DNA of 64,000 nucleotides from Aphanothece hegewaldii CCALA 016 (GCF_003007785.1 NZ_PXOH01000017.1:1-64000), one strand, 5' to 3'; numbered from the stretch's first letter, positions 41,348 through 50,519 are shown. Translations and numbers: made by a program. Notes: generated by a model not told the origin, from the letters alone.

Positions 41348-43861
41348 ATGAATAACCTAAAAATCTATTTGTCTCTCATACTAGCTATTAGCTTTCCATA
41401 TCAATTAATAAATTCAAATCAGGCTTTTTCTCAAATAGTTCCTGATAATACTTTAGGGACGGAAAGTTCGATTGTCAATCCAATCAATATAGAAAATGAT
41501 CGAATTGACGGTGGAGCGATTCGAGGCAAAAATCTTTTTCACAGCTTTTCTGATTTTAATATAAATGAGGGTAAAGGTGTTTATTTCGCCAATCCTGCCA
41601 CCGTTGAAAACATTCTTACTCGCGTTACTGGAGGCAATATTTCCTCTATTTTGGGACGCTTGGGGGTCTTGGGAGAAGCTAATTTGTTTTTTCTAAACCC
41701 TAATGGTATTTTATTTGGTTCTAATGCTACTTTAGATCTAAAAGGTAGTTTTACTGCATCTACTGCCAGTCATATCGTTTTTCAAGATAATTCATTTTTT
41801 AGCGCAATAAATCATTCTCAATCTATTTTATCAACCTCAATTCCCATTGGTTTAGGCTTTACAAACCCTACAGGAAGAATTCAAGTTTTTGGAAAAGGAC
41901 ATCGCGTAATTCAATCTTCAAATCCAAAAACGCCTCGACAGAATTTACAACCTTTTGAGATTGGTTTATCTGTTCAGCCTGGAAGAACTTTATCTTTATC
42001 TGCTAGTAAAATTGAATTTACAGGAGGAATTATTACATCCCTATCTGGTAATTTATCCATTGCTAGTTTAAATTCTGGTGAACTAAAGATAAATTGGTAT
42101 AATTCTAATCTTTTCTCTATAAACTATCAAAGTAATAATCCTAATAATATTACTTTAACGCATCTTTCTTTACTTAATGCTAAAGGAACTGAACATGGTA
42201 ACATTCAAATTTTTGGGAAAGATATTACTTTAACTGATAGCTCTTCCATTCTTAGTGAAAATCAGGGTAGTAATTCCCACAATAGTATACAAATTCAGGC
42301 GGCTGGAACTTTAGAAGTTATTGGTATTACTGAATTGTCTCCTGTTTTTCAAAATTTAATACGTCCTGGTCGAGGGATTTCCTCTCAAACTTTATCCGCA
42401 GGAAAAGGAGCAGATATTGTTATTCAAGCTCGTGATTTAATCTTACGCTCTTCCGCAGGAGTTTATACCACTCAGTTTGGAACAGGAAATGCAGGAGATA
42501 TTTTAGTTGATGTAAAAGGAACAGTTAACATTCTTGGTGTTGCTCCTAACGATCCTAATTTCTTAGTTGGCTCAAATATTGCCTCTGCTTCTATCAGTAA
42601 TGCTAAGTCAGGATCAATTATTCTTAATAGTAAAAATCTTACTATACAGCAGGGTGGTTTTTTATCAACTTTTGTACTGGGAAATGGGTTAGGTGGAGAT
42701 ATATTCGTTAATAGTAACAAAATTTTAGTAGAAGGATTCAATCCATCTAGTTTTTTTCCTAGTCTAATTTCGGTTAATAATCAAGATAGAGGAGCAGCAG
42801 GCAACCTTCAGATTAGCTCAGAATATATATTAGTTAATAATGGAGGAAGAATAGATGCTTCTAATCTAGCATTAGGACGGGCTGGAAATTTAATAATTAC
42901 TGCTGATACTATTGAAGTTAAAGGTAAATCTGATATTTTAAAGGCTCCTAGTTTAATTACGGCTTCATCTAGCATTCCCAATGAATTTTTGCAACAAGGA
43001 CTATTATTGCCTGAAAGTGCGAACGGGTTTTCAGGCAACTTAATAATTTCTGCGAATCAAATTTTCGTTTTAGATGGAGCTTCTATTAATGTAGCTCACG
43101 ACGGAATAGGAGATGGGGGAACGTTAAGAATTAACTCTAACTCCCTAAAGTTGGATAACGGTAGTATTGTAGCAACTTCTCAAGCAGGATTAGGAGGGAA
43201 TATTTTTCTGAATACAAGCCACGATATTAGCTTAGGCGGAAACAGTACTATATCTACAACAGCAGGAGGTACTGGTAATGGCGGTAATATCGACATTAAC
43301 GCTAGATTTTTGATTTTAAACGATAGTAGCTTGATCGCAGCGCAGGCCTTTCAGGGTAGAGGAGGCAACATAAACCTTCGAGTCGAAGGACTGCTTGAAT
43401 CGCCCCAATCTCTCATCAGCGCATCAAGCGATCTGGGGATTGACGGACAGATAACGATTGATCGTAGCTATAAATTTGAGGATGCCCTGCTCACTCCAGA
43501 ATATACCTATCTGCAAACTGAAGAAATCCTTGATCGCTTCTGTAATCCTCAAGATTCTAAAGGGAGCTTTCAGTCTGTTGGTTCGGGTTCCCTTCCTCCT
43601 ACTCCCGATTCAGGATTGACCCCTGATAACATAATTACAATTCCTAAACCCTCCTCTAGTTCTATTCAATCTGAGGCTCCCAGACCGACGGTGATGGCTC
43701 ACCCCGACTCTAAATGGAAAGGTGGACGCATTGTAGAAGGGAACACCCGTCTTCGATTACCCGACGGGCGAGTTATATTGATCGTCGTCCCTGAGTCCTT
43801 GCGAGGATCGGGCGATTTAACTTGCCCATCTCAAAAACCACGCCAAATAATTGAGAAATAG
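41348..43861 (+). CDS. two-partner secretion exoprotein (TpsA, filamentous-haemagglutinin N-domain)
   Basis: A signal peptide is followed by a TPS domain (about 30-180: GGAIRGKNLFHSFSDFNINE, then VTGGNISSILGRLG and FFLNPNGILFGSNATLDLKG), then beta-helix repeats with many Asn/Ser/Gly turns up to about 720. The C-terminus has a Pro/Ser-rich linker, then WKGGRIVEGNTRLRLPDGR. It should be exported through the TpsB pore encoded next door, giving a large surface or released beta-helix protein. The C-terminal 30 bp overlap the TpsB gene on the other strand. Confidence 0.9.
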   Translation: MNNLKIYLSLILAISFPYQLINSNQAFSQIVPDNTLGTESSIVNPINIENDRIDGGAIRGKNLFHSFSDFNINEGKGVYFANPATVENILTRVTGGNISSILGRLGVLGEANLFFLNPNGILFGSNATLDLKGSFTASTASHIVFQDNSFFSAINHSQSILSTSIPIGLGFTNPTGRIQVFGKGHRVIQSSNPKTPRQNLQPFEIGLSVQPGRTLSLSASKIEFTGGIITSLSGNLSIASLNSGELKINWYNSNLFSINYQSNNPNNITLTHLSLLNAKGTEHGNIQIFGKDITLTDSSSILSENQGSNSHNSIQIQAAGTLEVIGITELSPVFQNLIRPGRGISSQTLSAGKGADIVIQARDLILRSSAGVYTTQFGTGNAGDILVDVKGTVNILGVAPNDPNFLVGSNIASASISNAKSGSIILNSKNLTIQQGGFLSTFVLGNGLGGDIFVNSNKILVEGFNPSSFFPSLISVNNQDRGAAGNLQISSEYILVNNGGRIDASNLALGRAGNLIITADTIEVKGKSDILKAPSLITASSSIPNEFLQQGLLLPESANGFSGNLIISANQIFVLDGASINVAHDGIGDGGTLRINSNSLKLDNGSIVATSQAGLGGNIFLNTSHDISLGGNSTISTTAGGTGNGGNIDINARFLILNDSSLIAAQAFQGRGGNINLRVEGLLESPQSLISASSDLGIDGQITIDRSYKFEDALLTPEYTYLQTEEILDRFCNPQDSKGSFQSVGSGSLPPTPDSGLTPDNIITIPKPSSSSIQSEAPRPTVMAHPDSKWKGGRIVEGNTRLRLPDGRVILIVVPESLRGSGDLTCPSQKPRQIIEK

Positions 43862-45438
43862 ATTGAATTCTCGTAATTTTCGACTCGAACAACCCTGATT
43901 AGAGGAATACCGTAATAAACAGAAGCGGAAAGACCACCCGCTAATCCTAAGTCGCTCATTTGGTAAACTAATCCTACACCAACTGAAGCCAAACCCGATG
44001 CGATCGGAGAAAAGCGATCGCCATTATTCCACCCAATACCTCCATCGACGAAGGGGGCTATTTCTAAAACGCCATTGACTTGGGGAATACGAAGGACAGG
44101 AACGCGCAACTCTGCTGATCCAAAAAAGCCATTATCACTAATGCTTAAATCTTGACGATAACCCCTAACGCTTTCAATTCCACCTAGACGAAATTGTTCG
44201 TCAGGTACTAACGCTTGGTCGGCTATCTGTAAATTGGTTTTTAGGATTAGTGAAAAGTCGGAAGCTAGAAGTCGGGCGTAATAAGACCGAAGTTGCCAAC
44301 TAAAAAACTGAGAATCAGGTTCTAAACCTTTAGTAATATTGAAGACTTCTACACCAAAATTAAATTGTGAACTAATGGCAAAAACTTCATTAAAAGTTCG
44401 AGTTAAGTAATCTTGAGAAAATCGTAAGGCTGAAATCCGTGTTCGACCGTATTCATCTTGACCAGGTGAAATCCTAAATCGCTTGCCTTCAAAAAAGGAA
44501 CTCGACTCATTTCGGTTAAAAGCTAATCCTAAAGAAAATTCTTGATTGAGGGTTTTTAGAATCGGTTGCCTAAATCCTATCTCGTAGTTTTGAGCATCTG
44601 TTTCAAGATCGAGAAGATTCACGGGTTTTTCAATAAGTCGGTTGGATTGATAAATGTAAGTAATACCGAGCCTGCCATTTTTAGCATTCACTGGAAGGGA
44701 GAAATCAAGACCGACTCCATTACTACCATCAGTATTTTGATACGTTATTGCCAAAGATTCCCCGCCTCCAAATAAACTTGCTTCGGCAATTTGAATAACT
44801 CGCTGAAAAGAACCAATAGCGGGTGATCTCCCATTATTCAGGAGTACACCCACCTTGAAAGTGTCTTCTTCATTAATTGAGAGCTTTAGAATACTAAGCC
44901 CATCAACGGAACCTGGTGATAATTCTGCATTCAGTTTTTCAATTAACGGATTGATCGCAAGAAGTTGAAGTTCTTTGTAAAGAGTTTGTTCATTAAGAGG
45001 AATTTTATTAAGTGACGGTAATCGCTCCAAAATGTAGCTTCTTCTTAGCCTTTTTGTCCCCTCAATATTAACTTTTTCAATTGCACCTTCAATTACTTGA
45101 ATTGTGATATTTCCTTGAGATATATCCTGTTCGGGGGGTAAAAATGCTGCTGTGGAGTTAAACCCTTTGCTGATATATAATTCTGTAATCGCACTACGAA
45201 TTGCTAGTAAGTTTTCGCTGGTTGCTTCAGATCCAATAAACTCTTTAACAACTTCCTGTAACTGTGCTGAAGTAAAAGCAGATGAGCCTAAAATTTCAAT
45301 AGAGCGAATTTGAATTTGAAAGAATGTCTCTTTTTCCTCCAGATTTAAAGAAGGATGGCTGAGATTTTGTGCTTTAGATGGAGTTGAACAAATTAAAAGC
45401 AATGTTATTATTAGATTAGAAATTAATCGAAATTTCAT
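43831..45438 (-). CDS. two-partner secretion outer-membrane transporter (TpsB/ShlB-FhaC family)
   Basis: The protein has a signal peptide (LIITLLLICSTPSKA), then two POTRA-like domains (about 45-200: IEILGSSAFTSAQLQEVV, GNITIQVIEGAIEKVNIEGT) and a C-terminal beta-barrel with alternating hydrophobic residues and the conserved LRGY-type segment in ESVRGYRQDLSISDNGF. It matches FhaC/ShlB in length (535 aa). It exports the TpsA encoded at 41348. The genes converge, so they do not share a transcript. Confidence 0.9.
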   Translation of the reverse strand: MKFRLISNLIITLLLICSTPSKAQNLSHPSLNLEEKETFFQIQIRSIEILGSSAFTSAQLQEVVKEFIGSEATSENLLAIRSAITELYISKGFNSTAAFLPPEQDISQGNITIQVIEGAIEKVNIEGTKRLRRSYILERLPSLNKIPLNEQTLYKELQLLAINPLIEKLNAELSPGSVDGLSILKLSINEEDTFKVGVLLNNGRSPAIGSFQRVIQIAEASLFGGGESLAITYQNTDGSNGVGLDFSLPVNAKNGRLGITYIYQSNRLIEKPVNLLDLETDAQNYEIGFRQPILKTLNQEFSLGLAFNRNESSSFFEGKRFRISPGQDEYGRTRISALRFSQDYLTRTFNEVFAISSQFNFGVEVFNITKGLEPDSQFFSWQLRSYYARLLASDFSLILKTNLQIADQALVPDEQFRLGGIESVRGYRQDLSISDNGFFGSAELRVPVLRIPQVNGVLEIAPFVDGGIGWNNGDRFSPIASGLASVGVGLVYQMSDLGLAGGLSASVYYGIPLIRVVRVENYENSIYFSIIWRGF

Positions 45439-45477
45439 ACTTTAAATCTTATTTTTTTGTATTAATTCGCAAGTCCT

Positions 45478-46344
45478 ATGATTTCTCCCAAGCTTTTATT
45501 TGTTGATGATGAGCCAGGAATGCAAAAAATGGTTGAGCAACATCTTCAATTGTCTAAAGAGAATTTTGAAATAGTTTTTGCACATTCGGGACAAGAAGCC
45601 ATTAAAATTCTTCAAGAATCAGAAGCTTTTGATTTACTCATCACTGATCTCAAAATGCCTGAAGTGGACGGATGGGAGTTAATTAATTTTTCACAAAGTA
45701 ATTATAACTTAAAAACAATAATCATATCAGCTTTCGGTACAGTAGACAATTTTGAAAGAGCTTTTGAAGAACAAATTACCGATTTCCTAACCAAGCCATT
45801 TAAGCTTAAAAAGCTTTTCGAGTCAGTCAAAAAAGCGATTGACTCGAAACAATCCTCCTGTCGAAAGATTGAAAAAGTGAAAGCAGTAACAGAACTTGAC
45901 AAAAAAATTCCTTATAATACAGTAGCGCGTTTGGCTAGAGAACTACAACCATCTCAACAGGTTAAATTAATTTCAGATTTGCTCAAAAATTTTGAACTAG
46001 AGCAACTTGAAGCTTTCCAAATTGAAATTCCCTCATTAAAAGAAGAAGTAACAAGAAACCAAAAGCAAAGGGAACTGGCGCAACTTAAAGATGCACAGAG
46101 AATTGCCCAAGGATTTCTACCTTTAACTCTAGTTGCTGATTCTTGGATTGAAGAACGGTGGGAAACTAAAACTACAGTCTCAGGGCAGGAGAGAAGATAT
46201 CTGTATTATTTTATAAAATGGAAAGAAGGGAAACGATTGAGAAGCAAATCTTTGAGACGGGAAGATCTAGCTGATCCTGAAATTCGAGCAATCGTTGAAC
46301 GGAAACTTGGCAAGCCAATTGATCCTTCTTTTGAAAAGTTTTAA
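45478..46344 (+). CDS. response regulator with an unusual C-terminal domain
   Basis: Residues 1-120 form a receiver domain with the acidic pair Asp10-Asp11 and phosphoacceptor Asp57 (ITDLKMPEVDGWEL). The following segment (150-230) is helical. The C-terminal 75 residues (ADSWIEERWETKTTVSGQER, RYLYYFIKWKEGKRLRSKSL) resemble the small basic YYxxKW-type domain of some cyanobacterial hypothetical proteins, not a standard output domain. A CHASE2 kinase lies in the same cassette. The gene is divergent from tpsB with a 39-bp gap and may regulate it. Confidence 0.8.
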   Translation: MISPKLLFVDDEPGMQKMVEQHLQLSKENFEIVFAHSGQEAIKILQESEAFDLLITDLKMPEVDGWELINFSQSNYNLKTIIISAFGTVDNFERAFEEQITDFLTKPFKLKKLFESVKKAIDSKQSSCRKIEKVKAVTELDKKIPYNTVARLARELQPSQQVKLISDLLKNFELEQLEAFQIEIPSLKEEVTRNQKQRELAQLKDAQRIAQGFLPLTLVADSWIEERWETKTTVSGQERRYLYYFIKWKEGKRLRSKSLRREDLADPEIRAIVERKLGKPIDPSFEKF

Positions 46345-46417
46345 GTTTTGTAAAATTATTCGTGAACGGCACTATTCTTGAAATTAAATTTATGTTATCT
46401 TAACGGGTAAATAAAAA

Positions 46418-46433
46418 GGTAGGCTTACCTACC
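46418..46433. promoter_or_regulatory. hairpin/operator before gene 46455
   Basis: GGTAGG-CTTA-CCTACC is a perfect 6-bp stem ending 21 nt before the ATG at 46455 and preceded by AT-rich DNA. It could be an operator or a leader hairpin. Confidence 0.45.
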
Positions 46434-46454
46434 CACAAACAATAAGTAACAACT

Positions 46455-47732
46455 ATGTTAGCACAATCTCAAGTGTCTATTGCGCCTCCTGTTTGCACTT
46501 CAAGATCGCTCTCCTACTACATCTCCTGCGGTCAGTGGTATCGCCAAGAGAAAGAAAATCTTGTAGCCGAAGCAGAATCGAAAAAACAAGCAATCGAAGC
46601 TTGGAACGAATATCTAAGACAATCGGGCAATACCTCTTTCATTAAACATTGCCTGATGATGAGTAAAACATGGGAAGCTTTAGATGAATCGGTACAAGAA
46701 GAATTATCGGCTCTTCCTCTACCGAGTTACCTAACTTGTACTGCTGCGGTGAACTTAATGAAAGTCCCTGTCGATGTACTCGGCCAATGTCTAGCTCGAT
46801 TACGAGAACAAGGAGAACTACAGAATAAGGACGTGAGCGCGATCGCTAAACTGTTCCACTTCAAAAAGAAAACTCATTTAATTCTAGAAATGGAAATGAG
46901 CAACGACGACTGGCAGTTGCTCGCAAAAAAGTACAAGTTAACTCCTGAACAATTAGTGATCGTTAAAGAAACAGCACTTATGATCGCACTTCATGAGACT
47001 GTATTTACAGATCATGTCTTCCAAGCATTAACCGAATTGGGATATGATGCGTCACTCATTCAACCTAAACTCAAAAAACAGTTTACCGAAAAAGATGTAA
47101 CAGTCAGAGTAGAAGAAGCAACTGTTGAATATAGAGTTAAAATTGCTGATCTCGAAAAAAAACTTGACGAGGCTCAAAGTATAAAACAGATTCAGCCAAT
47201 CAATACAATTATGGAAAACGTCTCTCAAGAAATAGACGAACCAGTAGTTGAAGAATTAGATTCACATAAACAAGTGCTTGAAGATGCCGCGTTAACACAG
47301 GCAGTTGTTGAAAATCATGAAACTGTGCCTCAAATCAAAACGCTTAAAGACCTAAAAGGATACAATGCGATCGCACCCTTTGATGGAGTATTAAAATCAG
47401 GATATTTGGGAAATCAGAACGGGACAAAAAATACAGTTCAGTTTAAAAAAGCAGAAGACCGTAAAATTTATACCTTCGATTTTAGCGAGGTTCAAGTTGA
47501 GTATGGCGCTCGTTTTCGCCACTTAGATGAGTTAATCGAAGAATTTGAGTTAACTGTAGAAGACAGAAATACAGAACAACTACAACTCGAAGTAGAAGAA
47601 CGAAAAGCTCAACATAAAAATGGCAAAGCTAAAGGGTTTGGAGGAAAATACGATAATAATCCTCTTCCTTTAAATCACTCAAAAAAAAGCAAAGGCTTTA
47701 ATGCAACCCGGAAAATAAGTGGTGTGCGTTGA
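46455..47732 (+). CDS. plasmid protein with helical N-terminal and small C-terminal domain, 425 aa
   Basis: Residues 20-180 are helical and include SKTWEALDESVQEELSALPL and a possible DNA-binding segment (VNLMKVPVDVLGQCLARLRE). Residues 215-250 are coiled coil. Residues 300-380 form a beta-rich domain (GYNAIAPFDGVLKSGYLGNQ, FSEVQVEYGARFRHLDELIE). The C-terminus is lysine/glycine rich. No family is recognised. Its position before the transfer operon and the hairpin upstream suggest a plasmid maintenance or regulatory role, but this is only context. Confidence 0.6.
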   Translation: MLAQSQVSIAPPVCTSRSLSYYISCGQWYRQEKENLVAEAESKKQAIEAWNEYLRQSGNTSFIKHCLMMSKTWEALDESVQEELSALPLPSYLTCTAAVNLMKVPVDVLGQCLARLREQGELQNKDVSAIAKLFHFKKKTHLILEMEMSNDDWQLLAKKYKLTPEQLVIVKETALMIALHETVFTDHVFQALTELGYDASLIQPKLKKQFTEKDVTVRVEEATVEYRVKIADLEKKLDEAQSIKQIQPINTIMENVSQEIDEPVVEELDSHKQVLEDAALTQAVVENHETVPQIKTLKDLKGYNAIAPFDGVLKSGYLGNQNGTKNTVQFKKAEDRKIYTFDFSEVQVEYGARFRHLDELIEEFELTVEDRNTEQLQLEVEERKAQHKNGKAKGFGGKYDNNPLPLNHSKKSKGFNATRKISGVR

Positions 47733-47852
47733 TTAATTTTCGTCCTATTTTTCTTTTTTTCAAAACATCAGGTAAATTTTGTCTGACCAACGAATTGACC
47801 AGATTATAAAAAAAAGAATCTTCTCTGTCTACAGAAGTTCATCAGAAATCTT

Positions 47853-48020
47853 ATGCCGAACCTCATTGGGCGATCTGTATATTTGGCTCATGCTGATGGT
47901 CAATTAGAATATTTAGGCAAAATTATTGATTTGACCAACAATTATCTAGTGATTGCCTATAAGTGTTTTGTTAGCTACTATCGTTGGAAGGATATTGGTT
48001 GGAAGCTGCCAACCCAGTGA
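47853..48020 (+). CDS. small hypothetical protein, 55 aa
   Basis: This short frame (MPNLIGRSVYLAHADGQLEY, then LGKIIDLTNNYLVIAY) is protein-like, with a KOW/SH3-like strand pattern at its start. It ends 89 bp before the ATG at 48109 and is in a different frame from the long upstream extension of that gene. It is too short for a confident call. Confidence 0.4.
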   Translation: MPNLIGRSVYLAHADGQLEYLGKIIDLTNNYLVIAYKCFVSYYRWKDIGWKLPTQ

Positions 48021-48108
48021 GCTTGAAGTAGTTAAAAACGTATCAGCATCGTTCTCGCTAAAATGCTATGATCGTTTAACTATTAGTATTGATAGTGGCG
48101 ACTTATTC

Positions 48109-49290
48109 ATGGCATCAAGCGGTCAAATCAAAGCCTCAAAACGACTTAAAGATAAGCCAACAGAACAAAGTTTATCTGTTGAGGGAGTTGATTTGCCTTC
48201 GGTGGTTTCTAAAGAAGAAAAGCTTTTACCGAGTTCGGTTAGCCATTCTCTGACGAAAGAAAGGGAAATGCGTTCGGATGAGTTTTTAAGTCGTCATGAT
48301 GAAAACAATCAATCCACCGAAGAATTTCTTCAAGCTAAAACATCGGAAGCGATCGCTGTTTATCAGGTTTATGTCAACTGTAAATACCAGTTGGCGAAAA
48401 TTGCCCTTGAGGTTAGACAACGGGTTGGTCATGGCAAATTCCTGTCCTGGTTAAAAAACGACCTTCTTTCTACCTTAGATCTTAGCTCTCAAACACTCTA
48501 TCGGTGGATGCGAATTGCTAAAACGTTTGGAGAAGAATTTGAAGAGTTGGAATTTACTCATTATGAGAAATTTCAGGATCTCGCTTTATATTATTTGTCT
48601 AAAAAGAATGTGCCATATTCGGCTAGAGCCGAAGCAATTAAAAGGGTCGCTGAGGGTGAATTTATTACTTTAGACGTAGCTGAATTAATCACTGAACCTT
48701 ACATTACACCAAAAAGTGATGAGAGTAAAAAAGAAGAATTAGAACCCCCGACTGAGCTAAATAAAACATCTAAAAGCGGACTCGCTACCACTTCGTTCTC
48801 GCTTGCGGGGGGAGCAACAGCACCATTAATCATCACTAGCTTACCAAAGCCAGAGATTATTGCTGTTCGCCCAGGAGCCGCTCTAAATACTAAAGTTAAG
48901 GAACGAGCGATTAAACAAGATTCTTGGCATCAGCTAGGAAAACACAAGCTTTACTGTGGCTATCCGAATGCACCGCAATTTAAAAAGAAACTGCCGAAAA
49001 ATATTAGTGCCATCTTCACCTTTGCACCAACTCCAGATTGGCAATTGAGTAGCCCGTGTCAAGCTAAATCAATTAATGCCGTGTATTCTGAGTACGAAGA
49101 TTTTGACTACGAACAAATATTTCAGTCGTTTTTAAACGTGGCAACTGAAAGTAATGATGTTTTAGTTTGTTGTTATTTTCCGATTGCTGAATGTTTAGCG
49201 ATCGCTGAGAATTTGGGCTTGAATTGTTTCATTGCTGAACCTGACGTTGAGCGATGTCAGGCGATTGTTAAAGCTTGGAATCAAAACTAA
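48109..49290 (+). CDS. DUF3102-type protein with a degenerate DNA-methyltransferase-like C-terminal domain
   Basis: Residues 65-165 match the DUF3102 pattern: YQLAKIALEVRQRVGHGKFL, then SWLKNDLLSTLDLSSQTLYR and WMRIAKTF, a helix-turn-helix-like domain of phage and plasmid proteins. Residues 265-390 (DSWHQLGKHKLYCGYPNAPQ ... FIAEPDVERCQAIVKAW) align by eye with the methyltransferase domain of ParB-methylase proteins, which start 'GxHrLxCGD' and end 'E.d..rc..ii..w'. The DPPY catalytic motif is absent (FAPTPDWQL lies at that place), so it is probably not a methylase. The start at 48109 is chosen over an upstream TTG. Confidence 0.6.
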   Translation: MASSGQIKASKRLKDKPTEQSLSVEGVDLPSVVSKEEKLLPSSVSHSLTKEREMRSDEFLSRHDENNQSTEEFLQAKTSEAIAVYQVYVNCKYQLAKIALEVRQRVGHGKFLSWLKNDLLSTLDLSSQTLYRWMRIAKTFGEEFEELEFTHYEKFQDLALYYLSKKNVPYSARAEAIKRVAEGEFITLDVAELITEPYITPKSDESKKEELEPPTELNKTSKSGLATTSFSLAGGATAPLIITSLPKPEIIAVRPGAALNTKVKERAIKQDSWHQLGKHKLYCGYPNAPQFKKKLPKNISAIFTFAPTPDWQLSSPCQAKSINAVYSEYEDFDYEQIFQSFLNVATESNDVLVCCYFPIAECLAIAENLGLNCFIAEPDVERCQAIVKAWNQN

Positions 49291-49549
49291 CTGATTTTAG
49301 TTTTTTTGCGGCTAAAATACATTTTTCAATTTTACTAAGCTTTAACCCGTGATTTTGAATTTGCTCTTTCAAATCTTTAAGATCTTTCTTCCAAGTCAAG
49401 TCGGGGCTTTCGAGTAAACTCCTAATAGCTAACGTCACGGCTTCATTCAGATTGATGTGATGAGTAATCGCATATTTTTCTAAAGTATTTCGTAAATCCT
49501 CTTCAAGTCTGATAGTTAATCTGGATTTATCTTTGTTTTGGTAATTCAT
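49268..49549 (-). CDS. ribbon-helix-helix regulator, 93 aa
   Basis: The N-terminal 50 residues (SRLTIRLEEDLRNTLEKYAI, then HINLNEAVTLAIRSLLES) form a classical Arc/CopG ribbon-helix-helix domain. The C-terminal 40 residues are basic and helical. It ends inside the convergent DUF3102-type gene (23-bp overlap). Upstream, the gap to the transfer operon contains several GCTGTCA/TGACAGC sites, which are probable operators, so it likely represses itself and the virB-like operon. Confidence 0.8.
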   Translation of the reverse strand: MNYQNKDKSRLTIRLEEDLRNTLEKYAITHHINLNEAVTLAIRSLLESPDLTWKKDLKDLKEQIQNHGLKLSKIEKCILAAKKLKSVSFDSKL

Positions 49550-49590
49550 CGTTATTTCTTATAACTTTCTCAAGAGAGTGAGGAGAAAAT

Positions 49591-49610
49591 GCTGTCAAAT
49601 TAGCTGTCAA
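49591..49610. promoter_or_regulatory. paired GCTGTCAAA sites, probable operator of the RHH regulator
   Basis: Two direct copies of GCTGTCAAA lie 13 bp apart just upstream of the minus-strand regulator gene. The same core occurs in the sites at 49689 and 49795. The 316-bp gap 49550-49865 holds these sites and the virB promoter, with no gene. Confidence 0.5.
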
Positions 49611-49688
49611 AACTGAGATTTTTTTGAATTGATATTTTTCTAATTTCTTTGACTAATAATTATTGTAGCAGATTTACTTTTTCTGGAG

Positions 49689-49710
49689 TTGCTGTCAGAA
49701 GTGACAGCAA
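49689..49710. promoter_or_regulatory. perfect palindromic operator
   Basis: TTGCTGTCA-GAAG-TGACAGCAA is a perfect 9-bp inverted repeat with a 4-nt spacer in the divergent gap. Ribbon-helix-helix dimers typically bind such paired short sites. Confidence 0.6.
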
Positions 49711-49790
49711 TTTAACAAAGTTTTTATATTTAAGACAAGTTGGAATAGGCTAGGCATTCAATAATTTATCTCTTAAGATATTTGTTGTGA

Positions 49791-49820
49791 ACATAAAAGC
49801 TGACAGCACAGCTTTTATGT
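49791..49820. promoter_or_regulatory. 12-bp hairpin before the secretion operon
   Basis: ACATAAAAGCTG and CAGCTTTTATGT are perfect 12-bp arms around ACAGCA, 45 bp upstream of the first secretion gene. The left arm and loop contain GCTGACAGC, so the site may be both an operator and an RNA leader hairpin. Confidence 0.6.
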
Positions 49821-49865
49821 CAAACTTCAAAATTTTTCTTCCTCTTAATTATAAGAGTTTTTGCC

Positions 49866-50444
49866 ATGTACATACAACAGGGTAATTTTGCCGTACAAAA
49901 AGTCAATCCGCAGAAAAAGCTGTATCAACTTTCAGGATTGTTAATCATGTGTTCGGTTGGGTTATGGCAAGCAATCCAAGATCCGCTACCTCTTTGGGTA
50001 GGAGGAATGGTTTCCATAACAGCACTGTTCCTCTCACAAGACAAAACGCTCAATAAACTAGAGCGTCGTTGGCTCTGGATGACTGTTGCTTCCTTAATTT
50101 TCATTCCTCTTTTCTTCGGACATATTGAGCCAAGCCATGCTTTTATCTGGTCGAAAGTTGAGGCAACCGCTAAAACTTTTGCGGGTAATGCAGCAGGGGC
50201 TAGTGCAACGGCTAAAACGGGTGAATTCATCAGTTTTGTTTTTAACGCTATGCGCTTTGTTTTCTTTGGAATGTTTGGTGCAGCAGTCTTTCAAGGCTGG
50301 CAATCTTATAAGCAAAGCGAAGATTTCGGGATGTTTGTTAATGGGATGATTGGCACAACGGCGGCTATTGGCTTAATCGAAGTTGGCTCACAAGTTATGT
50401 TCCCATCTTTAAGCGGAGTAATAACAACAACAACAGGTTCTTAA
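49866..50444 (+). CDS. virB2-like: VirB2-like pilin precursor
   Basis: The 192-residue membrane protein has three hydrophobic segments in the first 90 residues (LSGLLIMCSVGLW, WVGGMVSITALFL, WMTVASLIFIPLFF). These are followed by a possible cleavage region (SHAF) and a C-terminal pair of helices (FISFVFNAMRFVFFGMFGAA and MIGTTAAIGLIEVGSQVM). The two-helix C-terminal half resembles the mature VirB2 pilin fold, with a long leader. It is first in the secretion operon, directly before the VirB3-like gene. Confidence 0.6.
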   Translation: MYIQQGNFAVQKVNPQKKLYQLSGLLIMCSVGLWQAIQDPLPLWVGGMVSITALFLSQDKTLNKLERRWLWMTVASLIFIPLFFGHIEPSHAFIWSKVEATAKTFAGNAAGASATAKTGEFISFVFNAMRFVFFGMFGAAVFQGWQSYKQSEDFGMFVNGMIGTTAAIGLIEVGSQVMFPSLSGVITTTTGS

Positions 50445-50519
50445 GTCTGATCTTTTTAAATTGGGGCAAGTTCTAACTTTCACAAAAAGCCAAGCCTTAC
50501 GCCGATTCAATGAACATTG

